NCBI RefSeq assembly: GCF_039908635.1 | Contig: NZ_CP150918.1 | Coordinates: 2,971,001 to 3,035,000, forward strand | Source of the DNA: Pseudomonas purpurea | GTDB taxonomy: Bacteria > Pseudomonadota > Gammaproteobacteria > Pseudomonadales > Pseudomonadaceae | DNA length: 64,000 nucleotides | Reading direction: 5' to 3' | In this document: one piece after another, positions 46,114 to 54,779 of the stretch | How positions within the stretch are numbered: position 1 is the stretch's first letter | How the letters are laid out: each line of letters begins with the position of its first letter | Position numbers and translations under genes: made by a program | Notes under the pieces: model-generated | Databases searched by the model: none | What the model was told of the DNA's origin: nothing | The model's input: only the letters and a program-made list of their open reading frames with translations

Positions 46114-47331
46114 TTACCCTCCGAACAAACGGCTAAAGGTACGTTTAAACAGGCCCCGCTCGCTGGCCACGACCCCGATCAGGTTCTGGCTCAACTCACG
46201 CAGGGCAAAGGTCACGCCTGCACGCGGCGCATGGAGTTCCAGGGGCACTCCAGTGTTCTGGCTTTCACTGACCACCGAATAGTCGTTCGGGAGCTTATGC
46301 ACGTCGGTGCAGCGCAGGGCTTCGGTAATGTCCTTGAGGCTGACCGGCGAGGTCTTGTTGTAACGATTGACCACCACTTGCAAGCGATTGCCCTGCACAC
46401 CCAGGTCGTCGCGCAGGATGCGCGTCAGGCGGGTGCCGTCCTTCAGGTGGCTGAGGCTCTGCTGCACCACGATGTAGATGCGGTCCGCCTGCTCCAGTGT
46501 GACGCCGGTGAGGTGGTCGATCTGTCGCGGCAGATCCACCACCACCCAGTCATAGGTGCTGCGTGCCAGGCGCAACAGGTTTTCCAGTTGCTCCAGGCGA
46601 ATATCCTGCGAGAGGCACAGCTCACCGGTGCGTCCGCCCAGGACATGCAGGGTCGGGCTGAAGTGGCTGCAAAAACCGCGCAAGGCGATGCTGTCCAACT
46701 CGTCGACCTGTTGCAGCACTTCCATATGGCTGTGTGTCGGCAACACATCCAGGCAGTGGGCCACGCTGCCGAATTGCAGGTCCAGGTCCAGCAACAGGGT
46801 TCTGCCGCCTCGGGCGCTGAGCTGATGCGCCAAATTGCAGGCCAGCATGGTGGCGCCGGAGCCGCCCTTGGCATTCATCACGGCAATCAGCTTGCCCCCG
46901 GTGCCCTGCTCGGCATGGGCCTCCATTATCATTCGGCTGAGTGCGGCCTGTAGTTCATCGGCCGACACCGGCTCTGGCAGAAAGTCGCGAGCACCGGCCT
47001 GCATCGCCAACCGCATGCCCTCGCGCTCATCCAGCGGGCCGCACACCAGCAGTGGCGGACGCTCTTTCAACGGATGCAGCAACAGGGCCGCCAGCTCCTC
47101 GCGCCACAAGTGGCTGACGCGCAACAACAGGAAATCAGGCATCTGCTCCAACCCATACAACGGGTCGGTGTGACCATTGCTCACCAGCCGCGTACTGACT
47201 TGCAGGCTGGGAAGGCTCTGGCTCAATGCTTTCAGGTGGTTCAAGGCGGTCACGTCACGCCCACTGATCAACAGGCGCATGCCTGTTTTCTCAGTCACGC
47301 TGGTGACGGGAGCTTCTCGGGTATTCAGCAT
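46114..47331 (-). CDS. tadZ: Tad pilus localisation protein TadZ/CpaE
   Basis: This 405-residue MinD/ParA-like protein has an N-terminal receiver-like domain (about 20-135, with [12 protein letters not shown]) and a C-terminal deviant Walker domain. The P-loop is KGGSGAT (155-161), with Ala where the catalytic Lys of KGGxGKT would be, as in several TadZ proteins that bind but hardly hydrolyse ATP. TadZ marks the pole or assembly site. Its start overlaps the upstream gene by 7 bases; GGAG precedes the ATG. Confidence 0.88.
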   Translation of the reverse strand: MLNTREAPVTSVTEKTGMRLLISGRDVTALNHLKALSQSLPSLQVSTRLVSNGHTDPLYGLEQMPDFLLLRVSHLWREELAALLLHPLKERPPLLVCGPLDEREGMRLAMQAGARDFLPEPVSADELQAALSRMIMEAHAEQGTGGKLIAVMNAKGGSGATMLACNLAHQLSARGGRTLLLDLDLQFGSVAHCLDVLPTHSHMEVLQQVDELDSIALRGFCSHFSPTLHVLGGRTGELCLSQDIRLEQLENLLRLARSTYDWVVVDLPRQIDHLTGVTLEQADRIYIVVQQSLSHLKDGTRLTRILRDDLGVQGNRLQVVVNRYNKTSPVSLKDITEALRCTDVHKLPNDYSVVSESQNTGVPLELHAPRAGVTFALRELSQNLIGVVASERGLFKRTFSRLFGG

Positions 47332-47831
47332 GGCGTAATCTCCGGAGTGACGCCCACCTCGGGTTGCCGACCGAGGCTTTCACGCGGCACGGTCGACCTG
47401 TACACCGGCAGGGTAAACACCCCGCCGAACCCGGGGATCAGCAGATTGAACGTGAAGTTTGTCACCTGTAACTGGATGTACCGGATCGCACGAAACCCGC
47501 TGGTACTGGTGAGGTCGTTGGGGTTAGCGACCACCGCACCGTTCTCGTCCAGGTAGATCAGGTTCAGGTTGGCCGTGGTCAGGTTGCCGATCAGGCTGCT
47601 CTTGCCACTGTTACTGGCCGCATTGAAAATGGCGCGACGCAATATGACCGGGTCACGGATATCGCACACCGCCGCCAGGCGAGCGCCACGACGAACGGTT
47701 TCATTCAGCGCGTTGACGGTGAAATACAACCGGCCCATTTCCAGCACGCCGAACAGCAACGTGAACAACACCAGACTGGTGATGGCGAACTCGACAACAT
47801 ACAGCCCACGCATACGCTTGATATTCATCAT
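47325..47831 (-). CDS. TadE/TadF-like minor pseudopilin
   Basis: This 168-residue protein has a single N-terminal hydrophobic helix after a short basic stretch, with the pilin-like RGLYVVEFAITSLVLFTLLF, then GVLEMGRLYFT. This is the TadE-like domain. Minor pseudopilins of this class are cut by the TadV peptidase and are needed for assembly. It is coupled by ATGA to the gene upstream. Confidence 0.85.
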   Translation of the reverse strand: MMNIKRMRGLYVVEFAITSLVLFTLLFGVLEMGRLYFTVNALNETVRRGARLAAVCDIRDPVILRRAIFNAASNSGKSSLIGNLTTANLNLIYLDENGAVVANPNDLTSTSGFRAIRYIQLQVTNFTFNLLIPGFGGVFTLPVYRSTVPRESLGRQPEVGVTPEITPC

Positions 47832-48298
47832 AAGGCCCTCATCACGACGGTAGAGGTCAACGCCAGGCCCAGCGGCACGCTCTGGCCATAGAAAGCAGGT
47901 AATGCGCTGCCGATCACCGGCACAAAGGTGTAGGTGATGCTGACCTGGACGTGATCGGTGCCCACTGCCGCCACCGAGACATTGCCAGTGGTCAGCCCAG
48001 GCACGACTGCCGGGTAGCCATTGGGGTTGGCAGGAATGCCGTACACCGCGACGCTCTTGGTCTGGGACTGAAGCGTGGCGCTCAGGTCAACCTTGCCCAG
48101 GGTTGCGTTCCAGGCCTGGCCGGCCACAAAACGCCCTGCATCACGGCTGGCCTGCATCAGGCTGTTGTACTGAAACAACATGCGGCCGAACTCACCGAAC
48201 GTGAACAGCAGCAACAACAGCAGCGGCAGAGTAATCACCAGCTCCACCATCGCCAGCCCACGCTGGGTCTGCGACGACTTGAATCCACGGTGTCCCAT
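47828..48298 (-). CDS. TadE-like minor pseudopilin
   Basis: This 156-residue protein starts at 48298 after AGGAGG. It has RGLAMVELVITLPLLLLLLF, then TFGEFGRMLFQYNSLMQASR, the TadE-like signature with the conserved Glu after the cleavage region. The longer open frame upstream is a shadow of tadG. It lies 8 bases after tadG. Confidence 0.85.
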   Translation of the reverse strand: MGHRGFKSSQTQRGLAMVELVITLPLLLLLLFTFGEFGRMLFQYNSLMQASRDAGRFVAGQAWNATLGKVDLSATLQSQTKSVAVYGIPANPNGYPAVVPGLTTGNVSVAAVGTDHVQVSITYTFVPVIGSALPAFYGQSVPLGLALTSTVVMRAL

Positions 48299-48306
48299 AA
48301 GGCCTC

Positions 48307-49647
48307 CTAAGAATCGGTACTCGGTGTCTGGCTGTTGTCGATATAGGTCTTGTACAGCTGAATGATCCGCGGGCCCGCGTCGTTGACCGGATTGGGGCCG
48401 GGCACATTGTCGCCTTCGCACTGTTTGACGAACTGGCCGAATATCTGCGCCGAGTTGCCCTGCTGAGACTCCGGTTGCAACACGAAATAGCAGCCGAAAC
48501 CCAGCACCGGTATCGAGGACGTCCCGTCGTTCTTGCCAGAGCAATCACCGATCACCACTTTCAGGATCCGCCGTTCGAACGCGCCACCGGCCTGACAACC
48601 GCCACCCGAACCCGCAACGCAGGCGGCAGAGGCCTGTACCCAGTCGTTGTAGTCATACAGGGCGCCACTGGACGTGGACAGGTTGCCATTGGTGGAGGTG
48701 ACGGCCAGATTGTTGTACTGGATCTGTGCCGGTGAACCGGTGTACGTCAGCGACTTGGAGTTGACCGCAATCACCAGGTCCGGCGGATAGTCCGCAGCGC
48801 TGAGGCCACCTGAATACTGGTTGAAGCGCGTATTGAGGCCTTGCCCGGAAGGCCCTACGGTGTTGCCTGGCTTGGTCTGGACATTGTCGCCGACGCTGTT
48901 GCACTGATTGATCCCGCCCGCCAGGCCCTGCTTCACGGCGTTGCCACCCGAGCCGAAGTCAAGCAGTTGAAAATTGCCGGGGCCGATCGCCGAACTATTG
49001 CCCGCAGCCGTTTTCAGCACTTGCAAATCACCGAACTTGAACCCCCAGAACATCCCGTTGGCCGGGTTGTTGTTCGCCGGGTCCCCGCACACCATCAGCG
49101 GTGTGAGATCACAGGGGCTGGCCGGGCTTGGCCCGGCGGTGGCTACCGCCGCCACGGCCTTGCTCGGGGCTACGCCGTTACCGATCGCCTTCAACATGCC
49201 CCAGAAAAACCCGGTCAGAGGGTAGTTGGGGACCGATACCCGTACATAGCTTGCATTGGCCGGGCCCGGAAAGGAAAAAGGCCCATAGACACTGGAGGAC
49301 AGCTCCACCGTGGCGAAACCGGCGATGTTGTTGCCAATAGCAGTGGCCAGTTCCTGGTTGCCCGAGGCATTGGCATTGCGTGTCAGTGTGTCCCTTGCAG
49401 CGGTTTGCGTCAGGCTGGCGGCACCGGTCGCACCGGAGACCTCGCTGAGTGTCTTGGCCCCGCTCAGCGCCGCGGCATCCACGGCATTTTGCAGGCGTGC
49501 CTTGTTCACCAGCATATGACCACCGTCCAGCGCCAGAGCCCCCATCAGCAGGATGGCGGCCAGGGCAATCACGACCAGCACGATAATGGTTCCGCGCTGA
49601 TGGTTTGGAAATGCGGTGAGCGGCTGTTGGATACGCGGTCTCATCAT
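48307..49647 (-). CDS. tadG: TadG-like pilus assembly protein
   Basis: This 446-residue protein has an N-terminal TadE/Flp-like helix (QRGTIIVLVVIALAAILLMG, then ALALDGGHMLVNKARLQNAV) and a long exported domain rich in Ser, Gly and Cys. The block AVDAAALSGAK is characteristic of TadG/DUF2134 proteins. TadG anchors or caps the pilus across the envelope. Two ATGs lie in a row (49647 and 49644); AGAGGG suits either. Confidence 0.85.
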   Translation of the reverse strand: MMRPRIQQPLTAFPNHQRGTIIVLVVIALAAILLMGALALDGGHMLVNKARLQNAVDAAALSGAKTLSEVSGATGAASLTQTAARDTLTRNANASGNQELATAIGNNIAGFATVELSSSVYGPFSFPGPANASYVRVSVPNYPLTGFFWGMLKAIGNGVAPSKAVAAVATAGPSPASPCDLTPLMVCGDPANNNPANGMFWGFKFGDLQVLKTAAGNSSAIGPGNFQLLDFGSGGNAVKQGLAGGINQCNSVGDNVQTKPGNTVGPSGQGLNTRFNQYSGGLSAADYPPDLVIAVNSKSLTYTGSPAQIQYNNLAVTSTNGNLSTSSGALYDYNDWVQASAACVAGSGGGCQAGGAFERRILKVVIGDCSGKNDGTSSIPVLGFGCYFVLQPESQQGNSAQIFGQFVKQCEGDNVPGPNPVNDAGPRIIQLYKTYIDNSQTPSTDS

Positions 49648-49751
49648 CAAGCCCTCTTGTTCTGCCGACCTTGATCGGCAGGGTGCCGTCACCCACCAAC
49701 GCCAAACGACGACACCTGGCGGGCGATGCCTTCAACGGTTGCCAATGGCGG

Positions 49752-50558
49752 CTACAACTGGGTTCTCACGACATTGACTTCGATACCCCGGATCACCGTG
49801 ATGCCACTGTCGGAACCGCCCTTGCGCCGTACGATGGGCTTGACCACCGGTGGTAGTGGCGCGGCCTCGACCATCGCCACCGGTTCGGCGACTGCAGGTA
49901 GCTTCTGGTTGTCCAAAGGATTGCGCAGGGCCAGTTGCAGCTTCCCGTCGGTCATGCCCTTGACCAGGGTTTCTGCCTGAGCGGGCGTCATTTCCAGGGT
50001 GACCGCACGTACGACCACCGGCTGGGTCTTGTCGGTACTGGCGGTCTGGTCCACTGCCAGAACCCGCAAGTCCTCCAGGATGGTGCTGGACTCGGCGTTT
50101 CCGTCGTTGCCTGTCTGTCTGGTCGCCAGGACATCGACCCGATTACCCGGCAAGAGGAACCCGCCCACGCCCACCACATCATCCACGCGTACCGAAATGG
50201 CACGTTTGTTGGGCTCGATCAGCGAGGCCAGTGTGCTCCCGCCCAAGTGCTCGGCCAGGCGCGCACCGCGCACGATGTCGCCGCGCAGCATGGAGAACGT
50301 GGCGATCTTGCCCACGACCTTGTCGGTGGCATCGAAGGCATCGTCTGGCACCGTGTCCTTGGGCATACGCACCAGTGTCACCTGCTGTGCCTCGACCATC
50401 TGCCCGAACGAAATTTCCACGGTGGCCACCACCACATTCTGCTGATTATCGTCTGGGTTGGCGTTAAGCCGGGCGCTGAGCCAGGTGTTGGCCATCCAGG
50501 CGGCGCCCAGCCCGAGGATCACGGACAACGCAATCAAGGTGAAAGTACGTGAACTCAT
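49752..50558 (-). CDS. cpaB: Flp pilus assembly protein CpaB/RcpC
   Basis: This 268-residue protein has one N-terminal membrane helix and a SAF domain (VVVATVEISFGQMVEAQQVT), then VRVDDVVGVGGFLLPGNRVDVL, the RcpC/CpaB block. It is thought to bind peptidoglycan or the secretin. It starts after AAGGAG, 16 bases after the AAA gene. Confidence 0.9.
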   Translation of the reverse strand: MSSRTFTLIALSVILGLGAAWMANTWLSARLNANPDDNQQNVVVATVEISFGQMVEAQQVTLVRMPKDTVPDDAFDATDKVVGKIATFSMLRGDIVRGARLAEHLGGSTLASLIEPNKRAISVRVDDVVGVGGFLLPGNRVDVLATRQTGNDGNAESSTILEDLRVLAVDQTASTDKTQPVVVRAVTLEMTPAQAETLVKGMTDGKLQLALRNPLDNQKLPAVAEPVAMVEAAPLPPVVKPIVRRKGGSDSGITVIRGIEVNVVRTQL

Positions 50559-50574
50559 GTCGATATCTCCTTAT

Positions 50575-51900
50575 CTATCCAAGAAAGTCGAGCTGTACAA
50601 AATAGTTGTGCCACGCCCACTCCAGTTCCTGCGGCGACAGCGGTCCGCCGCCGCCCAGGTAACGCTGACGGTCGAGGGCCATATTCAACAGGTCACGGGG
50701 GTGGCAAGGCACCAGCGGCATGTTTTCAACGCCGTAGAGTTCCTGCAGCGCGTAATTCAGCAGTTTCGGGTCGTAAGCAATGCCCAGTCGCTCGGTCTCC
50801 TGGCACCAGATGCGTTCGTACTCATCGGGTTTCAGGTAACCGAATTGCAGCTTGTAGCCAATTCGCCGCAAAAACGCTTCGTCGGCCAGTTCCAGCGGAT
50901 TGAGGTTGGTGGAGAACACCAGGATCAGGTCGAACGGCAGCTCACAGTGCCGCCCACCCCCGAGGTTCAGGAAGTCGCGTTTCTCCTCCATCGGCACGAT
51001 CCAGCGGTTGAGCAACTCGGCCGGCGCCATGCGCTGACGGCCCATGTCGTCGATGATGAACAGGCCATTGCTGGCCTTGAGCTGCAACGGGGCCTGGTAT
51101 TGACGCGTGAAAGGGTCGTAGCGGACATCCAGCTGTTCCATGCTCAATTCGCCGCCCGTGATGATGATCGGGCGTTCACACCGTAGTAGCCGGCGATCGA
51201 TCCCTTCGTTGAGCAGCAGATTGTTCTGCAGCTCATCGTCGTCATCCAGGCGCCGGTGTACCTGAGGATCGAAAATTTCGATCACCGCCTCGTTGATCGC
51301 GATGGCATGAGGCACCCAGATGGCCTCATCAAACAGGCGGATCAGTCGGCTGCTGACATAGGTTTTACCTGTGCCCGCCGGCCCGTAGATCATGATGGCG
51401 CGGCCAGAGTTCATCGCCACGCCCAGTTGATCGAGCATGCTTTGCGCGAGCACTACCGAGCCAAAGGCGTGCTGCATGTCCTGTGCGCTGATACGACCAT
51501 GGTGAATGGTCTGCACTTTGAGCAGGGAGCGATAGGTGCTGACCGGAAAAGGCGCCGCGCCGATGTACCCGCTACGCGCCAACGCATCACGGGCGGCGCT
51601 GCGCCCGCGCTCGGTCAACCCGTAGCGCAATGCCTGACCACCGGTTTGACCGAGTATTTCGACACGACCGTCCTTGCGCAGGAAGGTCAGTACTTCTTCC
51701 AGTACTGCGCCCGTCAGCGCCAGGCGCTCCACCAGCCGCGACATGTCCAGCACACCCGCATCGTGCAGATGCTTGCAGACCAGATCACCGAGAAAGTTGT
51801 CCGCCAACCCGGTCTCACGGATGGTGCGTGGCTGTGGAGCCAACCGCTGCACAACTTCGCGCTCATTGTGAGTAACGCTGCTGTTGCTGATGGCATACAT
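50575..51900 (-). CDS. AAA+ ATPase with winged-helix-like N-terminus, Tad-associated
   Basis: This 441-residue protein has Walker A GPAGTGKT (173-180), Walker B FIIDD (281-285), a sensor-1 VFSTN (328-332) and an arginine-finger candidate in FLRRIGYK (343-350). The first 110 residues look like a helical, winged-helix-like domain (LVERLALTGAVLEEVLTFLR, then GLTERGRSAARDAL). It lies inside the minus-strand pilus operon between cpaB and the prepilin peptidase and is not one of the classic Tad proteins. MoxR-like remodelling or regulatory ATPase roles are possible. A start with AGGAG is clear. Confidence 0.82.
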   Translation of the reverse strand: MYAISNSSVTHNEREVVQRLAPQPRTIRETGLADNFLGDLVCKHLHDAGVLDMSRLVERLALTGAVLEEVLTFLRKDGRVEILGQTGGQALRYGLTERGRSAARDALARSGYIGAAPFPVSTYRSLLKVQTIHHGRISAQDMQHAFGSVVLAQSMLDQLGVAMNSGRAIMIYGPAGTGKTYVSSRLIRLFDEAIWVPHAIAINEAVIEIFDPQVHRRLDDDDELQNNLLLNEGIDRRLLRCERPIIITGGELSMEQLDVRYDPFTRQYQAPLQLKASNGLFIIDDMGRQRMAPAELLNRWIVPMEEKRDFLNLGGGRHCELPFDLILVFSTNLNPLELADEAFLRRIGYKLQFGYLKPDEYERIWCQETERLGIAYDPKLLNYALQELYGVENMPLVPCHPRDLLNMALDRQRYLGGGGPLSPQELEWAWHNYFVQLDFLG

Positions 51901-51915
51901 AGTGTTCTCCTGGAC

Positions 51916-52434
51916 TTACTGGCCGAAGGGCAGCCAGAAGACGCTGGTCAAAGTGCCGAGCAGGACTGCGACTGAATAGGGAAAAGGCTTACCTGCCACT
52001 TCATCAACCGCTGGCGAGAAATAGGCCCTGGCTCTCAACATCAACCAGTAACGCCCCACGGTTTGCTGTACCTGACCACGCACAAACACAATCAATATTC
52101 CGCACAGACCGCCGGCTATCAGGCTGAAAAGCGCAGCCCAGAGCGCGTCGCGCGGAGTGAGAAAGGTGCCGACCATGGCCATTAGCTTGACATCGCCGGC
52201 AGCCATCCCCCCAAGCGCGTACATCGGGAGAAAAACGGCAAAACCGATCAACATGCCCAGCGCTCCATAACCCAACCCGAGGACACCCGAGGTGTAGACC
52301 TGACCGGCCAACCCCAGCCCCAAGCCTGACAAGACCAAGAGGTTGGGAATGCGGTGACGGCGAAGATCGCTCACCACCGCAATACCCAGCAGTCCCAGCA
52401 ACGATGCAATAGCAACTGACTGCTCCATGCTCAT
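51916..52434 (-). CDS. Flp prepilin peptidase (TadV/CpaA, A24 family)
   Basis: This 172-residue membrane peptidase has the two active-site aspartates: Asp23 in VVSDLRRHRIPN and Asp81 in GGMAAGDVKLMAMVG, with several hydrophobic helices. It lacks the methyltransferase domain of PilD, as usual for the TadV type. It processes the Flp pilins encoded next to it. It starts 30 bases after the nearer flp gene. Confidence 0.9.
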   Translation of the reverse strand: MSMEQSVAIASLLGLLGIAVVSDLRRHRIPNLLVLSGLGLGLAGQVYTSGVLGLGYGALGMLIGFAVFLPMYALGGMAAGDVKLMAMVGTFLTPRDALWAALFSLIAGGLCGILIVFVRGQVQQTVGRYWLMLRARAYFSPAVDEVAGKPFPYSVAVLLGTLTSVFWLPFGQ

Positions 52435-52463
52435 GACTGCAACCCTCAGTGGACGGTGTGGTG

Positions 52464-52655
52464 CTAGCAAGTGGTGCCTTTGACTGCACAGCCCAGGCTG
52501 GTAATGGCTGTTTTTACGTTAGTGCCCAAAGTGATAAATGCTGCGACAGCGCCCAGCGTTATCAACCCACCTGCCACCGCATATTCCACAATGGTCAGGC
52601 CATCTTCGTCTTTGATGAATTTCACTACAGAAGTCTTGATCGATTGCAGATTCAT
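52464..52655 (-). CDS. flp: Flp-type pilin, second copy
   Basis: This 63-residue pilin starts at the ATG at 52655 after GAGGTGAG; an in-frame GTG three codons upstream is part of that site. The cut site is G19/L20 in DGLTIVEYAVAGGL, with Glu and Tyr at mature positions 5 and 6 as in all Flp pilins. The tail has two cysteines, CAVKGTTC, the last residue being one of them. It lies directly before the prepilin peptidase gene. Confidence 0.93.
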   Translation of the reverse strand: MNLQSIKTSVVKFIKDEDGLTIVEYAVAGGLITLGAVAAFITLGTNVKTAITSLGCAVKGTTC

Positions 52656-53316
52656 TTTGCTCACCTCGTTCAGTGTTTTGTTTTTAGAACAGTACTTCTC
52701 GCACTGCCTGGGTGAACATTAGTCAGAAGTGCAACGCAGGGGTTAGGAGTTTTTTGCTGATCGTTAGGACTTTATTGCGGTATTACCCACGGAACAAAAA
52801 TACTAATCGCACGACCTGAAACAACAACGAAAGAGTTCAACGGCGAACAACTTGCAAACAACGTTGCAACTGATTCGCATGCAATGCCCGGTCGTGCTCC
52901 GCCGCCATGCAACGGCGCGAAACAGCGCCATCACGCCGAGAGCGAGATCGCGTGTAACGGTCTAAGCAAGGGGTTTCTTATCAGGATTTGATCTTCTCGC
53001 GCGCGACGCAGCGACAATACTGGTCAACGAGGAAGAAATATCAGGAGCGCAGCCAGGACAATGAAGTCCGACTCGCCAGGAGACCGGACTGTTGGAGTGT
53101 TCATCGCGTCATGCGTCTAGCTTGCAGCGGCGGGCTGAAAAGACTCCACCTTGTCCGAACGGGATCACGGTTAAAGAACCAGGCAGAGTCTATATGATGC
53201 ATTTTGATCCTCACGACACGCCCCTCAGCCTGATGGGAGGTGTTCGTCACCGCCGCGCCCCAGAGGGTAGCCAGCGGCTAGAACACACAACGTGGCCAGC
53301 GACGTACGGTGCTGAG
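52656..53316. other. intergenic region between the two flp genes
   Basis: About 660 bases. The part next to the nearer flp gene holds its leader and the direct repeats at 52743-52777. The remaining 500 bases (52790-53316) have no convincing gene; open frames on both strands lack family features. It may be a decayed insert that separated a tandem pilin duplication. Confidence 0.45.
52743..52777 (-). promoter_or_regulatory. direct repeats 21 bp apart before the nearer flp gene
   Basis: TTAGGAGTTTTTTG (52743-52756) and TTAGGACTTTATTG (52764-52777) share the same orientation with starts exactly 21 bp apart, two helical turns. They lie about 90-120 bases before the start codon; a -10-like TAATGT lies downstream of them on the minus strand. 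The same pair precedes the other flp gene. Confidence 0.6.
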
Positions 53317-53508
53317 CTAACACGTGGTGCCTTTGACTGCACAACCCAAACTGGTAATGGCAGTACTCACGTTACCGCCAAGTGTTACGAAAGCCGCCAC
53401 GGCACCCAGTGTAATCAGGCCACCCGCTACCGCATATTCCACAATGGTCAGGCCCTCTTCGTCCTTGATGAATTCCAGCACCGAAGTCTTGATCGATTGC
53501 AGATTCAT
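53317..53508 (-). CDS. flp: Flp-type pilin, first copy
   Basis: This 63-residue pilin is nearly identical to the other copy: MNLQSIKTSV, cut site in EEGLTIVEYAVAGGL and tail CAVKGTTC. Differences are in the leader (LEFIKDEEG against VKFIKDEDG) and a few later residues (FVTLGGNVSTA against FITLGTNVKTA). The ATG at 53508 follows GAGGTGAG. Either copy may be the main pilin. Confidence 0.93.
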   Translation of the reverse strand: MNLQSIKTSVLEFIKDEEGLTIVEYAVAGGLITLGAVAAFVTLGGNVSTAITSLGCAVKGTTC

Positions 53509-53868
53509 TTTACTCACCTCATTTAAGTGTTATTTGCCGAGACGGGTACTTAGTGTGCCGCCTGATTGAATCCTAGTCAGGAGAAACAACGAGGGTTAGG
53601 AGTTTCTTGTCGATAACTAGGACTTTTTTGCGGTGATACCAGAACAATAAAAGCCGTAGCGTTGACATGGGTAACCGTACCGTAAAACTCACTATCAGGA
53701 ATCATTTACAAACAAGACTGAAACCAACCACAAGGACCGTAATGGATGAAAGGCGTAACCAGAGCAGGTTCGCAGCAGCTCTCAGGGTTTGATCCTTCGG
53801 GCTCATGACCTGACGACGAAACTGCCAGGCGAGGTCAAGAACGCGAGGAACAAGGAAGGAATGAGAAA
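53509..53868. other. divergent promoter region of flp and its AraC-type regulator
   Basis: About 360 bases. The left third is the flp leader with the direct repeats at 53596-53630 and a -10-like TAGGAT on the minus strand. The right half is the leader of the regulator, with GGAAGGA before its ATG. No gene is seen in between. Confidence 0.5.
53596..53630 (-). promoter_or_regulatory. direct repeats 21 bp apart before the farther flp gene
   Basis: TTAGGAGTTTCTTG (53596-53609) and CTAGGACTTTTTTG (53617-53630) repeat in the same orientation with a 21-bp period. The pair matches the one before the other flp gene in sequence, order and spacing. The proximal repeat would overlap or abut a -35 region, as for class II activation by AraC proteins. 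Confidence 0.6.
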
Positions 53869-54744
53869 ATGAAACCTGAGCCGGCCAACACGCCATTTCT
53901 TTTATGGTTCGACCTCACCCGGGATCGATCGGCCGAGGCGTTGGTCGCACATTTTCGTTCGACCTGTGAATGTCGACTGGCAAAGGACGCCGCGTTGTCC
54001 GAGCTTGAAGGAGACCGGCAACCAGACATGGTCTGCATCCATTATGACCGCCCTGACATGCCGGGCCTCAACCTGTTGCTGGAGATCAAACGCAGGTCCC
54101 CTTCCATACCCATCGCCATGTTCACCGTGCAGCACTCCGAAGAGCTTGCCGTGTGGGCCATGCGTTCCCGCGTCTGGGAGTACATGGTGCTGCCCCTGTG
54201 CACTGCCGAGAAAGACCGCTTTCTGCACGCACTCCAACAGCTCTGCGAACTGCGCCGCAGCACTCACTTCCACGCCAAGAAACCGCTGATCGAGCACGGC
54301 CCGTCCCTGCCGGACAGCATCCGGCTGACCGCCGAGCACCACAAACACCAGGCACTCAATAATGTACTGCTCTACATCGACCAGCATTTTCGGGACAGCA
54401 TCGACCAAAAAGAGCTGGCTAAACGCTGCGGCATGACAACCTTTCGCTTCAGCCGCCTGTTCAAGGAAGTCAATGGCCTGGGATTCATGGAGTACATCCT
54501 GAGCAAGCGGATGGACTACGCCAAGGATCTGCTCGACAACAGCCAGATGCCCATCACCAGCATCGGCTACGAAGTCGGGTTCAAGGACCCCTCTTACTTC
54601 GCCCGTGCGTTCAAGCAGTTTGCCGGGTGCACACCGAGTGAGTACCGCCAGGTGCGCCGTGCCGAAACGCCCGCCGCAGCACCTGCATCGGTGGAGGAAC
54701 TGACAGAAGTCGTCGAGAGCCTGCAACTTCGCGCCGAACTCTGA
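53869..54744 (+). CDS. AraC-family regulator with receiver-like N-terminus
   Basis: This 291-residue protein has an N-terminal response-receiver fold (about 8-125) and a C-terminal AraC double helix-turn-helix (KELAKRCGMTTFRFSRLFKE, then PITSIGYEVGFKDPSYFARA and FKQFAGCTPSEYR). The receiver looks degenerate: the acidic pair is reduced (FLLWFDLTRD), the Asp lies in HYDRPDMPG one residue off register, and the conserved Lys is Leu in YMVLPL. It lies divergent from the flp genes and is the best candidate activator of the pilus operon. Confidence 0.88.
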   Translation: MKPEPANTPFLLWFDLTRDRSAEALVAHFRSTCECRLAKDAALSELEGDRQPDMVCIHYDRPDMPGLNLLLEIKRRSPSIPIAMFTVQHSEELAVWAMRSRVWEYMVLPLCTAEKDRFLHALQQLCELRRSTHFHAKKPLIEHGPSLPDSIRLTAEHHKHQALNNVLLYIDQHFRDSIDQKELAKRCGMTTFRFSRLFKEVNGLGFMEYILSKRMDYAKDLLDNSQMPITSIGYEVGFKDPSYFARAFKQFAGCTPSEYRQVRRAETPAAAPASVEELTEVVESLQLRAEL

Positions 54745-54779
54745 CGGGTGCGATACAGTCGACCTGCTCGCCTCAAGCC

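Noticed and set aside
52790..53316. possible decayed gene between the two flp copies
   Set aside because: No reading frame shows recognisable residues on either strand, so I only describe it as an intergenic stretch.
53092..53526. 144-codon plus-strand frame over the intergenic region and flp
   Set aside because: Its second half is antisense to the pilin gene and its first half has no coding character.
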